Assembly (NCBI GenBank): GCA_030425425.1
Contig: JAUIAO010000007.1
Location: forward strand, 92,159-156,158
Reading direction: 5' to 3'
DNA: 64,000 nt
Origin: Bacteroidia bacterium
GTDB taxonomy: Bacteria > Bacteroidota > Bacteroidia > Cytophagales > Cyclobacteriaceae
Position 1 is the stretch's first letter. Each line of letters starts with the position of its first letter. This document shows, piece after piece, positions 8,622 through 17,291 of the stretch. The translations under genes were made by a program, and so were the position numbers. The notes beneath the pieces are model-generated. The model was not told the DNA's origin and did not search any database. It saw only the letters and a program-made list of their open reading frames with translations.

Positions 8622-9040
8622 GGACGGTTCAGAAAGAGATACAATTACCAGCAGCAAGGCGAGGGTTTCATTTGATTACCCATGAAATCCTGGAGGCGAT
8701 ACCAGAAATCAGGCAGATAAAAACGGGGATGCTTCAGGTCTTCATCAAGCATACATCTGCTTCTTTGACCATCAATGAAAATGCAGACCCGACTGTTCGT
8801 CAAGATTTCGAATCTCATTTCAATAAAATGGTTCCCGAAAACGCGCCTTATTATCGACACACCTATGAAGGGTCGGATGATATGCCCGCTCATATCAAAG
8901 CGTCTTTACTTGGGCCTTCTGTTATGATTCCTATCACGAATGGTCGACCGAATCTGGGTGCCTGGCAGGGAATCTATTTGTGTGAGCATAGAGATTATGG
9001 TGGTTCCAGACGTGTCGTTGTTACAGCTTGGGGAGAATAA
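8618..9040 (+). CDS. yjbQ: YjbQ/UPF0047 family protein (secondary thiamine-phosphate synthase type)
   Basis: The 140-residue protein matches the YjbQ family through HTSASLTINENADP, the DFESHFNKMVPE segment, LLGPSVMIPITNGR, and GTWQ/GAWQGIYLCEHRDYGG. E. coli and archaeal members have weak thiamine-phosphate synthase activity; the true role is unclear. The ATG overlaps the preceding lipoprotein stop by 4 bp, so translation is probably coupled. Its stop lies 1 bp from the stop of the convergent histidine kinase, which leaves no room for a separate terminator. Confidence 0.9.
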   Translation: MRTVQKEIQLPAARRGFHLITHEILEAIPEIRQIKTGMLQVFIKHTSASLTINENADPTVRQDFESHFNKMVPENAPYYRHTYEGSDDMPAHIKASLLGPSVMIPITNGRPNLGAWQGIYLCEHRDYGGSRRVVVTAWGE

Positions 9041-9041
9041 C

Positions 9042-10775
9042 CTACTCAGAAAACGTACTGATCAGGATACTTTGTAGCTTTTCTTTATCTATTGGTTTGG
9101 AAAGAAACCCATTAAATATATCATTGAATTCATCTTTTGAGTCAACCATAATATCAGCTGTCAAAGCATAAATTGGAATGTTCTGATAGGGAGATTCTCT
9201 CAAGCGGATTTTTTGTGTGGCTTCTATACCATTCATTACCGGCATGTGTAGATCCATCAGCACAAAGTCAAAGGTCTCTTGCTCCAGAGCATCCAAAGCC
9301 TCCTGGCCATTTTCTTTTTTGATTACAAGCAGTCCCCAGTTCTCTAATAGCTTTTCTGCCACCATTGCATTGACCATGTTATCCTCCACCAGAAGAATTT
9401 TTTTGTCGAGAAGCTTTTCAATATCAGCAGATGTTCCTTCAGGTTTTTTTCGTGAAGACCTCAGACGGAGTTTGAAAGAAAACTTAGACCCGATTCCGGG
9501 TGCACTTTCTACGGTGATATCACTGTCATGAAGTTTCAGTAGTCGTCTTACTATCGCCAACCCGATTCCTGTACTGCCAGATGGGTCGCTGAGCATCGTG
9601 CGGATCGGAGAATAGTTTTCAAAGATTTTTTCCAGCTTTTCCGCTGCTATTCCTTTGCCAGTATCTGATACTTCTACACACACATCGTCCATGACCCCTT
9701 CGGAGTTTTCTTTTTTGACCGTCAGTTGAACGACACCTGAATCCGTATGCTTGATGGCATTGGTGATGAGATTGGCAATGATCTGTCCTAGTTTAGTTTC
9801 GTCTATCAGGTATCTTTTTTCCAAGTCATGATCTATTTCGGTCGTCAGCTTCAGACCTTTCTTTTCTGCAATGCTCCTGTAGGTATACACCAACCCATTG
9901 ATTACTTGCTTTAAATCCCGGCTTTTGAGGTTCAAATTGGCTTTGTTAGCTTCCAGCTCACTGAAGTCAATGATATCATTGGTAATTGACAGCATGTTGT
10001 TGCTGGTTTGCTTCAATAGTTTTATAAATGCCAGTCTATCTCTATGCTCCGGGTTTTCTTCCAGAATATTGACGATGGTCACCACATCATTTAACGGAGT
10101 ACGCAGCTCATGACTCATAGCTGCCATGAGTTCATGCTGTCCATGAATGGCCTTTTCCTTATCCAGGGTTGATTTTACAAATTTTTGCTCATCAATAATC
10201 ACAACCCGATAAAAGGCAAAAAACAGCGTAAAAGCCATGATCAAAAACATCAGGAAAATGGTGATTTTCAGTGCCAAATACATTTCAGAAGTAAATGCCG
10301 CTTCTTCCAAGCCCAGGGTTCCCCCAAATTCAAAGTAAGCCATGCAGATCACATTGTATAAATAAAACAGAATGATCCTGGGTGTTTCGTTCGTTTTGAA
10401 ATAGATAAAAGGAAATGAAAACAAAAGGACGAAAAAGTATTGAATGCCAAAGCCGGGCCCTAGGAGTAATGTAAAAACCAGTACTAGTGGAGGGGCTTGA
10501 ATGGCGTAAATCGTCCTGGAGATATTAAACTGACTAAGTGCATTCAGAAAAAGAGGAATTGCGCAAAAAACAGCGATGCTCAGACAGATCCAAAACAAAT
10601 AGTAATCTTCTTGAAAAAAGAATATTACGGAATACGTAGCGCAAACAGTAACTATTATCAGCCCAAAAATATTGATCGCGGTTATTCGAGCGATATCTTT
10701 AGAAGTATATCCATCAGGGATCTTTCCCAAGGTCCATTGTGGAATTTGCGAGAGCAGGTTTTGAAAGGTCATCAT
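9042..10775 (-). CDS. membrane hybrid histidine kinase (HisKA-HATPase-REC)
   Basis: From the ATG at 10775 the protein has 577 residues. Five or six membrane segments occupy about 30-195. They are followed by a HisKA domain with the phospho-acceptor His at about 222 (MSHELRTPLN) and a HATPase with N box ANLITNAIKHT, G1 DTGKGI and G2 GSTGIGLAIV. A C-terminal receiver domain (about 458-577) carries the acceptor Asp near 508 (LMDLHMPVMNG). A cytoplasmic phosphorelay from kinase to receiver is expected. The membrane part has no recognisable sensor domain, so the stimulus is unknown. No response regulator with a DNA-binding domain is adjacent, so output may pass through an Hpt protein elsewhere. 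A TTG start four codons upstream is possible. Confidence 0.9.
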   Translation of the reverse strand: MMTFQNLLSQIPQWTLGKIPDGYTSKDIARITAINIFGLIIVTVCATYSVIFFFQEDYYLFWICLSIAVFCAIPLFLNALSQFNISRTIYAIQAPPLVLVFTLLLGPGFGIQYFFVLLFSFPFIYFKTNETPRIILFYLYNVICMAYFEFGGTLGLEEAAFTSEMYLALKITIFLMFLIMAFTLFFAFYRVVIIDEQKFVKSTLDKEKAIHGQHELMAAMSHELRTPLNDVVTIVNILEENPEHRDRLAFIKLLKQTSNNMLSITNDIIDFSELEANKANLNLKSRDLKQVINGLVYTYRSIAEKKGLKLTTEIDHDLEKRYLIDETKLGQIIANLITNAIKHTDSGVVQLTVKKENSEGVMDDVCVEVSDTGKGIAAEKLEKIFENYSPIRTMLSDPSGSTGIGLAIVRRLLKLHDSDITVESAPGIGSKFSFKLRLRSSRKKPEGTSADIEKLLDKKILLVEDNMVNAMVAEKLLENWGLLVIKKENGQEALDALEQETFDFVLMDLHMPVMNGIEATQKIRLRESPYQNIPIYALTADIMVDSKDEFNDIFNGFLSKPIDKEKLQSILISTFSE

Positions 10776-10982
10776 TAGAACTGGCAATTACTATAAAGTA
10801 CGTTTAACATACCTATTCCGGCAAATAATAGAGGTGAACGGGAATAATATGAAAGTGAGTGTGACTTGTGGCAACTGTTGAACTTGAGTCTACTGGTTTT
10901 ATAATTCTTTTTTCGGTTCATCTGTAACCTTATACTCTTCGTGAAGTAACTTATCTGAATTCAAAAAACCTGACTAAAAACT

Positions 10983-11519
10983 TTGGATCGAACGAGCGAT
11001 GAAGATTTGATGAAATCAGTGTATGAAGGGCGGCTGGACCGGCTCAACACACTTTGTCAGCGTTATCAGCGGCGGATATTTGGGTATATGCTCAAATCCA
11101 CCCTAAATGCAGAAGACAGTGCAGACCTTGCTCAGCAAGTTTTTATTCGTGCTCTGAAGTACAGAAAGAGCTATAGGATAGGAAAGTCGTTTGAAATGTG
11201 GGTTTTTCAAATAGCCAGAAATGTATTGAAAGATTATTTCAGGAAAATGAAAATCCATAACGAGCGATATGAATTCATAGATCAGATTCCGGATATGGTG
11301 GATGAGGTGGATGAAGAAAAGCTGGAAAATGAGAAAAAACTAATACGTGCAATGGAGCAATTACCAGAAGACAAGCGTGAGCTATTAGTACTTAGCAAAT
11401 TTGAAGGGATGAAGTATGAACAGATCGCTGAGCTAAGATCCATGAGTGTATCGGCAGTTAAAGTACAGGTTCACCGAACGATGAAACGGTTGAAGGAATT
11501 GTATTTCAACCTCAACTAA
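10983..11519 (+). CDS. ECF-type RNA polymerase sigma factor
   Basis: This is a 178-residue sigma-70 family factor of the extracytoplasmic-function group. Region 2 is at about 15-85 (DLAQQVFIRALKYRKSY, then FEMWVFQIARNVLKDYFRK) and region 4 at about 120-175 (QLPEDKRELLVLSKFEGMKYEQIAELRSM split across the helix-turn-helix). The start is TTG at 10983; the first internal ATG would remove the conserved SDEDLM beginning. The anti-sigma gene follows after 6 bp. By analogy it redirects RNA polymerase to envelope-stress or surface genes, probably including this operon, when the anti-sigma releases it. Confidence 0.93.
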   Translation: MDRTSDEDLMKSVYEGRLDRLNTLCQRYQRRIFGYMLKSTLNAEDSADLAQQVFIRALKYRKSYRIGKSFEMWVFQIARNVLKDYFRKMKIHNERYEFIDQIPDMVDEVDEEKLENEKKLIRAMEQLPEDKRELLVLSKFEGMKYEQIAELRSMSVSAVKVQVHRTMKRLKELYFNLN

Positions 11520-11525
11520 AGAGCT

Positions 11526-12269
11526 ATGAAACATTTAACAGAAGAACAAATCATAGAGTATCTGGAAAGTGGAAGCCCCGAGGATTCAGTTAGAGAACAC
11601 CTGGAGACTTGTGACCAATGTCAATTGGAGCTGAAGCGGACAAAAGAGCTGATGGATACCATTGCCAACTCTCCTGAGTATAATGTGCCTGAGCATATCG
11701 CAGAGAACTTGTCAGATGCTATAAAGCAGGAATTGTCATCTGAAAAGAAGTTAATCCCGTGGGTTCAAATTGCAGCGGCTATAGCATTACTCGTTGTTGG
11801 ATTTACTCTGGGAAAATGGTCTGCTCCTGATTACGCGTCAGAGGTATTGGCATTGCAATCGCAGGTGAGCTTACTGAAAGAAATGCAAATGGTGAGCGCA
11901 TTGAGCAGACCCACCGCAAGTCAGAGGATTCAGGCTGTCAATCAAATTAACCGTGATTCGGGCAGTGAAGGAAATGAGATGATCATTAACACGCTAATGA
12001 ACACCCTGAATACGGACGATAGCCCGAATGTGCGCCATCAGGCGGCACAGGCTTTGGGCCGGTTTACAGATCAGCAGATGGTAAGATTGTCGTTGGCAAA
12101 GTCGCTGGAGCGCCAATCCGACCCTCTGATTCAGATTGCACTGATTTCCATATTAACCGAGGCGCAAGAGAAAAACGCCGTGAAGCCTCTGCAAGAAATA
12201 ATAGAAAGAGAATACACCTCGCCTGAAGTTAAGAGACAGGCAGAAATAGCGCTTAAAGTATTGATTTGA
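11526..12269 (+). CDS. anti-sigma factor with zinc-finger, one membrane helix and HEAT-repeat periplasmic part
   Basis: The 247-residue protein starts with a zinc-finger-like anti-sigma motif: HLETCDQC, a His-x3-Cys-x2-Cys at about residues 25-32. A single membrane helix follows at about 77-95 (WVQIAAAIALLVVGFTLG). The C-terminal portion (about 125-247) holds HEAT-like helical repeats, for example PNVRHQAAQALGRF and SPEVKRQAEIALKVL. The cytoplasmic finger should bind the sigma factor encoded 6 bp upstream, while the HEAT part faces the periplasm and may sense or bind a partner. The combination of zf-HC2 and HEAT repeats in one anti-sigma is notable. Next comes a pair of secreted DUF4097-like proteins. 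Confidence 0.85.
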   Translation: MKHLTEEQIIEYLESGSPEDSVREHLETCDQCQLELKRTKELMDTIANSPEYNVPEHIAENLSDAIKQELSSEKKLIPWVQIAAAIALLVVGFTLGKWSAPDYASEVLALQSQVSLLKEMQMVSALSRPTASQRIQAVNQINRDSGSEGNEMIINTLMNTLNTDDSPNVRHQAAQALGRFTDQQMVRLSLAKSLERQSDPLIQIALISILTEAQEKNAVKPLQEIIEREYTSPEVKRQAEIALKVLI

Positions 12270-12337
12270 GCATTAAATAACGAAGCATTCAAAAGGCCAA
12301 TTGAATATAGATGTACCAATTTTAATTGAATAAAGAA

Positions 12338-13117
12338 ATGAAAAAGATATATATAACCATATCAATTTTGACCTGTCTCGTATGGCAGATCCAGGCACAA
12401 ACATTCAGCTACGCTCCAAAAGGCGATATCTCCGAAACTGTCGTCAGAATATCCAATTTATTTGCGGATATAGAAGTAGAAGGAAATCTCGGAAAAGAAA
12501 TTACGATCAGTACAGATACTTATGAAGGCATTCCTGAAAAGGCAAAGGGGTTGAAACCGCTCTCTGCTTCAGGGACAGAAAACACCGGAATAGGATTAAG
12601 CGTAGTTCAGGATGGTAATGTAATTACCATATCAGGAGCATCCAGAAAAGCAAATGGGAAGTACATGATCCAGCTTCCAAAAAACATCCGTTTGTCCATC
12701 GATCTAAACAATTGGCAGGCAGGAGATGCTCTCATAAAGAATATGTCCGGAGAAGTAGAAGCCAAAACTCAGAATGGAGAGCTTAGGTTTGAATCCGTCA
12801 CCGGCCCAATCGTAGCTCATTCACTCAGTTCAGATATAGAAGTAATATTTACAGATGTCAATCAGGCTTCACCGACATCTCTTACATCCACCAGCGGAGA
12901 TATAGATATTACTATTCCCGCTAACACAAAAGGTAATTTCCAGATGAGCTCAATTTCAGGTGAGGTTTTTACCGATCTGAATTTTCAGTTTGAAAATGAT
13001 GAGGACATGAAGCGAATTGCAGGAGGTATGAATGCCTCGGCTACACTCAACAGCGGTGGAGTGGAGATTCTCCTGAAAAGTGTGAGCGGAGATATTTTTA
13101 TCAGAAAGTCTAAGTAA
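12338..13117 (+). CDS. secreted DUF4097-like beta-repeat protein
   Basis: From the ATG at 12338 the 259-residue protein has a signal peptide (MKKIYITISILTCLVWQIQAQ) and a repetitive beta structure. Recurrent strands such as SGEVEAKTQNGELRFESVTG, TSTSGDIDITIP and KSVSGDIFIRKS are typical of DUF4097 (putative adhesin) domains. It is third in the ECF-sigma operon, about 70 bp after the anti-sigma gene. It is likely periplasmic or surface-exposed; the paralogue downstream suggests a pair working together. A TTG four codons upstream is also in frame but would weaken the signal peptide. Confidence 0.75.
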   Translation: MKKIYITISILTCLVWQIQAQTFSYAPKGDISETVVRISNLFADIEVEGNLGKEITISTDTYEGIPEKAKGLKPLSASGTENTGIGLSVVQDGNVITISGASRKANGKYMIQLPKNIRLSIDLNNWQAGDALIKNMSGEVEAKTQNGELRFESVTGPIVAHSLSSDIEVIFTDVNQASPTSLTSTSGDIDITIPANTKGNFQMSSISGEVFTDLNFQFENDEDMKRIAGGMNASATLNSGGVEILLKSVSGDIFIRKSK

Positions 13118-13135
13118 CCAGCAAAGCCAATTAAC

Positions 13136-13774
13136 ATGAAAAAGTATTTGTATTTGCTGTTCATTGCAGCATGCTGGCAGACTATTGCCCAAACAAATGT
13201 GGAAGAGAAAATTGTGATTTCTGATGAAGAAAAGCTGGAGCTCGGGTTTGATTTTGCCAATGAAATAGAGTTGATCAATTGGGAGAAAAATGAAGTAGTC
13301 ATCAAAGTAAGTGTCACGATCAATGATGGAGAAGACGATGAAATTTTTGAATTGATCACTAGGAAACATGACGGAGTAGTATCAGTAAACCTCAACCTGG
13401 ACAATTGGAAAAACCAATGGTCACAAAATGATTGCTATCATACTTCTGAGATCAATTATACTGTCTATTTCCCATCATCCATGAAGCTGGAAGCCAAATC
13501 AATTAGTGGCAACTTTACTTTAAAGACACTTAATGGACAGGCTGTTGTCAAGACCATTTCAGGAGATATAGACCTGACTGTTCCGGATGGTCTGGATTTC
13601 AATGCAAAAACCATCACGGGAGAAATATACTCAGATTTGGAGATTGAATATCCATTTGGCAGAGAAGGTCTGAACCAGATAGTGGGGATGAAAGTGAAAG
13701 GAAAAGTGAAAAACGGTAGTGCCTATCAAAACCTGGAAACAATAAGTGGAAATATTTATTTGAGGAAGGGTTAA
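13136..13774 (+). CDS. second secreted DUF4097-like protein of the sigma operon
   Basis: The 212-residue protein has a signal peptide (MKKYLYLLFIAACWQTIAQ) and ends with the same repeat style as its upstream neighbour (KSISGNFTLKTLNGQ, KTISGDIDLTVP, ETISGNIYLRKG), so the two are paralogues. The N-terminal part (about 20-115) is more acidic and distinctive. It follows 18 bp after the previous stop and closes the four-gene operon. The role is presumably in the envelope process controlled by the ECF sigma factor; there is no enzymatic motif. Confidence 0.75.
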   Translation: MKKYLYLLFIAACWQTIAQTNVEEKIVISDEEKLELGFDFANEIELINWEKNEVVIKVSVTINDGEDDEIFELITRKHDGVVSVNLNLDNWKNQWSQNDCYHTSEINYTVYFPSSMKLEAKSISGNFTLKTLNGQAVVKTISGDIDLTVPDGLDFNAKTITGEIYSDLEIEYPFGREGLNQIVGMKVKGKVKNGSAYQNLETISGNIYLRKG

Positions 13775-13835
13775 GTCTTTCCTTATTTTGATAAAATGGC
13801 CATTCGTAGCATCTTGCACCACCAATATATCACGA

Positions 13836-15206
13836 ATGGCCAAAACTAAAACTTCTTTCTTCTGTCAAAGCTGCGGAGCTAACTCCCCCAAATGGCTGGG
13901 CAAATGTCCTTCTTGTGGTGAATGGAATACTTATGTGGAGGAGGTTGTTTCTAAATCATCGGCCTCTGACAAGGAAATCTGGCAGTCTGGAGATTTAGTA
14001 AGAAATGCACCTAAGAAAATCCAGGAGGTAGTTTTTGACGAACGCCACAGATTGCAGACTGGCACCACTGAGTTGGACAGAACACTTGGAGGAGGAATTG
14101 TGCCAGGATCGCTCGTATTGATTGGGGGAGAGCCAGGTATCGGAAAATCTACATTGCTACTCCAGATGGCCATAAGGATGAAGCAATCCAAAGTTCTATA
14201 TGCTTCTGGTGAAGAAAGTTTAGAGCAGATCAGGATGCGAGCGCAGCGCATAGGCATTGAGGCAGAAGATTGTTTTTTATTAGCCGAGACTTCACTTTCT
14301 GCAATTCTTACTCATGCCAAAGAATTGAAGCCGGATCTTTTGATTATTGACTCTATTCAGACATTACATACAGAATCTATTGAAGCTTCGGTAGGATCGA
14401 TCTCACAAGTGAGAGAATGTACAGGAAAGCTGATGAAATATGCCAAGCAAACCAATACGCCAGTTTTCCTCATTGGTCATGTCAATAAAGATGGAGCTAT
14501 TGCCGGACCTAAGGTTCTAGAGCACATGGTAGATACTGTTCTACAATTTGAAGGAGACAGACACCTGTCTTATCGGATTTTACGAACATCAAAAAATCGA
14601 TTTGGCTCTACTTCAGAAATTGGGATTTACGAAATGCGTGAAACTGGTTTGAGAGAGGTTACCAATCCATCAGAAGTACTGATATCTCCTCGTGACGGAT
14701 ATTTGAGTGGAGTGGGGATTGGTGCAACATTAGAAGGAAACCGTCCACTTCTCATCGAAACTCAGGCCCTTGTCAGTCCCGCCACTTACGGTACTCCGCA
14801 GCGAAGTACCACAGGATTTGATGTGAAAAGATTAAATATGTTGCTGGCTGTATTGGAAAAGAGGCTCGGGGTAAGGCTTAGTGCTCAGGATATTTTTCTC
14901 AACCTGGCCGGAGGGCTCAAAGTAAATGATCCGGCTCTTGACCTGGCCATTTGTGCTTCTGTTTACTCTTCTTTTGAGGATGTACCTATTCCTAGTTCTA
15001 TCTGTTTTGCCGCGGAAGTTGGACTGGGAGGAGAAATAAGAGCCGTTAATCGAATCGAGTCTAGAATTAGCGAGGCAGCAAAATTAGGTTTTGATCAAAT
15101 CTATTTATCCGGATACAACGTGAAAGGCCTTGATCTTTCTAAGTTTGATATTACAATCAAAAGCTTTACAAGACTAGCAGAAGCTTTTTCGGACCTGTTT
15201 TCCTGA
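13836..15206 (+). CDS. radA: DNA repair protein RadA
   Basis: From the ATG at 13836 the protein has 456 residues. It has a C4 zinc finger (Cys10, Cys13, Cys24, Cys27), a RecA-like ATPase with Walker A GEPGIGKST at about 92-100, the RadA signature KNRFG at about 250, and a C-terminal Lon-protease-like domain (about 285-456). RadA is a hexameric helicase that promotes branch migration in recombination. A TTG 16 codons upstream is in frame but lies before the conserved MAKTKTSFFCQSCG start. The stop directly abuts the stop of the convergent gene (0 bp between). Confidence 0.96.
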   Translation: MAKTKTSFFCQSCGANSPKWLGKCPSCGEWNTYVEEVVSKSSASDKEIWQSGDLVRNAPKKIQEVVFDERHRLQTGTTELDRTLGGGIVPGSLVLIGGEPGIGKSTLLLQMAIRMKQSKVLYASGEESLEQIRMRAQRIGIEAEDCFLLAETSLSAILTHAKELKPDLLIIDSIQTLHTESIEASVGSISQVRECTGKLMKYAKQTNTPVFLIGHVNKDGAIAGPKVLEHMVDTVLQFEGDRHLSYRILRTSKNRFGSTSEIGIYEMRETGLREVTNPSEVLISPRDGYLSGVGIGATLEGNRPLLIETQALVSPATYGTPQRSTTGFDVKRLNMLLAVLEKRLGVRLSAQDIFLNLAGGLKVNDPALDLAICASVYSSFEDVPIPSSICFAAEVGLGGEIRAVNRIESRISEAAKLGFDQIYLSGYNVKGLDLSKFDITIKSFTRLAEAFSDLFS

Positions 15207-17291
15207 TCAGTTTCGTTTTCCTTCGCCTTTTGGCTTTCGGATTTTTCTTCTATTGGAGCCACCTGGAATTGGTTTGGACTTCTTGGTGAAGTTTCCGAAG
15301 TTGTAATTTTTAGAAGGTTTCGATGCCCCGGATACTGATCTGTTTCCGGCGAAGATTTGATTTCGACTATTTGATGACCTGGAAGAACCGGATACAGATC
15401 TATTGCCAGCATAGCCTGCATTGGCATTATTGGATGATTTGCTGGAAGAAGATGAAGACCTGATTTTGTTACGTTTGAATAATCCTCTGCCGAAACTCGG
15501 TCTGGAACTATGAGCATTTCTTCTAAGGTTCCTGTTTTCAGTTGGTTTATTAGGCGCTATTGATATCGCACCTCTTCCTATAGGTTTCTGATCAGACGCT
15601 GCTGATTTAGCTGATTTTACTCTTCCAAGGTTCGGGTTTTTAGATGGTATCTGAGGAGTTACAGAGATCACACCGCGTGAATTGGTCTTTTGGCCTACTC
15701 CTGCTGGAGGGTCAGATTTTATTGGGTTTCTATTCGGGTTTTTAGTTGGGATGTCTGTATCACCATTTAGTATTGGTGTTGGGTTTGTGTTTCGTGTAGG
15801 TTTAGGGTCACCACTTAGGCTATTGAACCTTTTACTTCTTGGTGATTGCTCATCAATCACCTGATAAATTTTATCATCTCCCTTGATCCTCACCTTTTTG
15901 CCCAAAAAGCTTCCGACTTTTCCTTTTGAGCTGCTCCTATTTTTAGTTGGAACTCTCACTGGAGAGACAGAGTTGCTGTTTCCATGTTTTCCAAAAATGA
16001 AATTGACACCAAGTCTTAGGTCGATTGCCTGAAACCGGCTCATGTCCAAAGTGAACATCTGATCTGCGGCAACATAAAGTTGAAGAGGCCCACCTCTAAG
16101 AGCAAGTGCTGCTCCGGCATTCAAAAACTGCTGAGGGAGTCGAGTTACATTCACACTGGCTACCAAATGCTCGCCCACCTGATGCTTGTAGCCCCCACCA
16201 AGTGCAAGTTTGACCTGACCCATATTGTATCGAGCTGCTGCCGTACCAACTATGCTTCCCTTCTTTGAAATATTATATACTCCTGTGAAGTAAGCTTTTG
16301 GGCTTAAAATCGTGCTATAGGTTTCGTAGGTTTCTGTTTTCCGGTTCTTGAACCTATCGATCAACGAATCTTGTATGGTTTCTTCCAGCATATCCGGTTC
16401 TTTCAGGTTGATGCCTTCAAATACCATAGAGGTATCACTCATCGAGTGATTTTTGATAGCATCCTTCCACGAAATGAATCCCAAATCCACAATAGAGGTG
16501 GAGAAAGAAAACCGACGATCCATGTCCCAACTCATTCCCAGGTCCAGACCAACACCACTGTTTGCATTGGCAATGGCATAAGTTGCTGGATCGGCCACAT
16601 CTCCATTTAGCGCTGTAAAACCACTTGTTCTCAAAGATGCATTTTGCAATTCGAGCGCCAGAGAGTAATCTTCTCTTTTGGTTGTCAAGTTAGCAGTAAA
16701 CCGAGGGTCAGTGCTGGCGTTGGCAATTCCCTGCAGGTATTTTGCTCTGGCACCAACAGATACATGGTTGATCTTTGTGGTAAACCCTACTCCATATTCT
16801 CTATACCACGAAAAGTTCATCCTGGTTTTTCCGAGCTTCATCTCTTCATCAAGATGAACACCATTTCCTTCGATCACATATTCTATCAATGCCTTTTGAT
16901 AAAACACGTCAGATTCGATTCTTTCATTAGCAAAGAAACTGATCATCTTGCCAGGACTTGGAGATATGCCTAAGTGAAACAACCCGATTTCGGCTGTTGT
17001 GTGAACCATGTTGTTAGGCTGGAGGCTTTTTAAAAACTTGTCCAGGTCAACCACATTTTGTCCGCCTTCTTCTGACACAAAATCATGATAACTGAACTTA
17101 TTATTGACGTTTAGATGAATTCCAGATATGGCAGGTAAGCCAATAAAAACTTTTCCATCAGGGACATAAGCAGGGTTAAGAAAGCTATTTTGATAGGTAG
17201 TGTTCCCAAGGTGGTGGAATGACATACTCGTCTGACCATAGGAGACTATTGTGAACAATAGCAGAATGATATGTAGACTTATCTTTCTCAT
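15207..17291 (-). CDS. DUF5723-type envelope protein with a repetitive basic C-terminal tail
   Basis: The 694-residue protein has a signal peptide (MRKISLHIILLLFTIVSYGQ) and a beta-rich domain (about 20-420) with the start NTTYQNSFLNPAYVPDGK and barrel-like strands, typical of DUF5723 proteins of Bacteroidota, probably an outer-membrane barrel. Residues about 425-694 form a low-complexity, strongly basic tail rich in Ser, Asn, Arg and Lys with internal repeats: GRGAISIAPNKPTENRNL resembles SRGVISVTPQIPSKNPNL, and GNRSVSGSS resembles GNRSVSGAS. The tail is unusual for the family. The start overlaps the upstream lipoprotein stop (ATGA). The DUF5723 assignment is moderately sure; the tail's role is unknown. 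Confidence 0.7.
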   Translation of the reverse strand: MRKISLHIILLLFTIVSYGQTSMSFHHLGNTTYQNSFLNPAYVPDGKVFIGLPAISGIHLNVNNKFSYHDFVSEEGGQNVVDLDKFLKSLQPNNMVHTTAEIGLFHLGISPSPGKMISFFANERIESDVFYQKALIEYVIEGNGVHLDEEMKLGKTRMNFSWYREYGVGFTTKINHVSVGARAKYLQGIANASTDPRFTANLTTKREDYSLALELQNASLRTSGFTALNGDVADPATYAIANANSGVGLDLGMSWDMDRRFSFSTSIVDLGFISWKDAIKNHSMSDTSMVFEGINLKEPDMLEETIQDSLIDRFKNRKTETYETYSTILSPKAYFTGVYNISKKGSIVGTAAARYNMGQVKLALGGGYKHQVGEHLVASVNVTRLPQQFLNAGAALALRGGPLQLYVAADQMFTLDMSRFQAIDLRLGVNFIFGKHGNSNSVSPVRVPTKNRSSSKGKVGSFLGKKVRIKGDDKIYQVIDEQSPRSKRFNSLSGDPKPTRNTNPTPILNGDTDIPTKNPNRNPIKSDPPAGVGQKTNSRGVISVTPQIPSKNPNLGRVKSAKSAASDQKPIGRGAISIAPNKPTENRNLRRNAHSSRPSFGRGLFKRNKIRSSSSSSKSSNNANAGYAGNRSVSGSSRSSNSRNQIFAGNRSVSGASKPSKNYNFGNFTKKSKPIPGGSNRRKIRKPKGEGKRN

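Noticed and set aside
10923..10957. Sigma-ECF type promoter before the ECF gene (GTAACC plus a later TCTGA)
   Set aside because: A GTAACC box is visible at 10924-10929, but no -10 element lies at the usual 15-17 bp, so self-regulation cannot be supported from the sequence.
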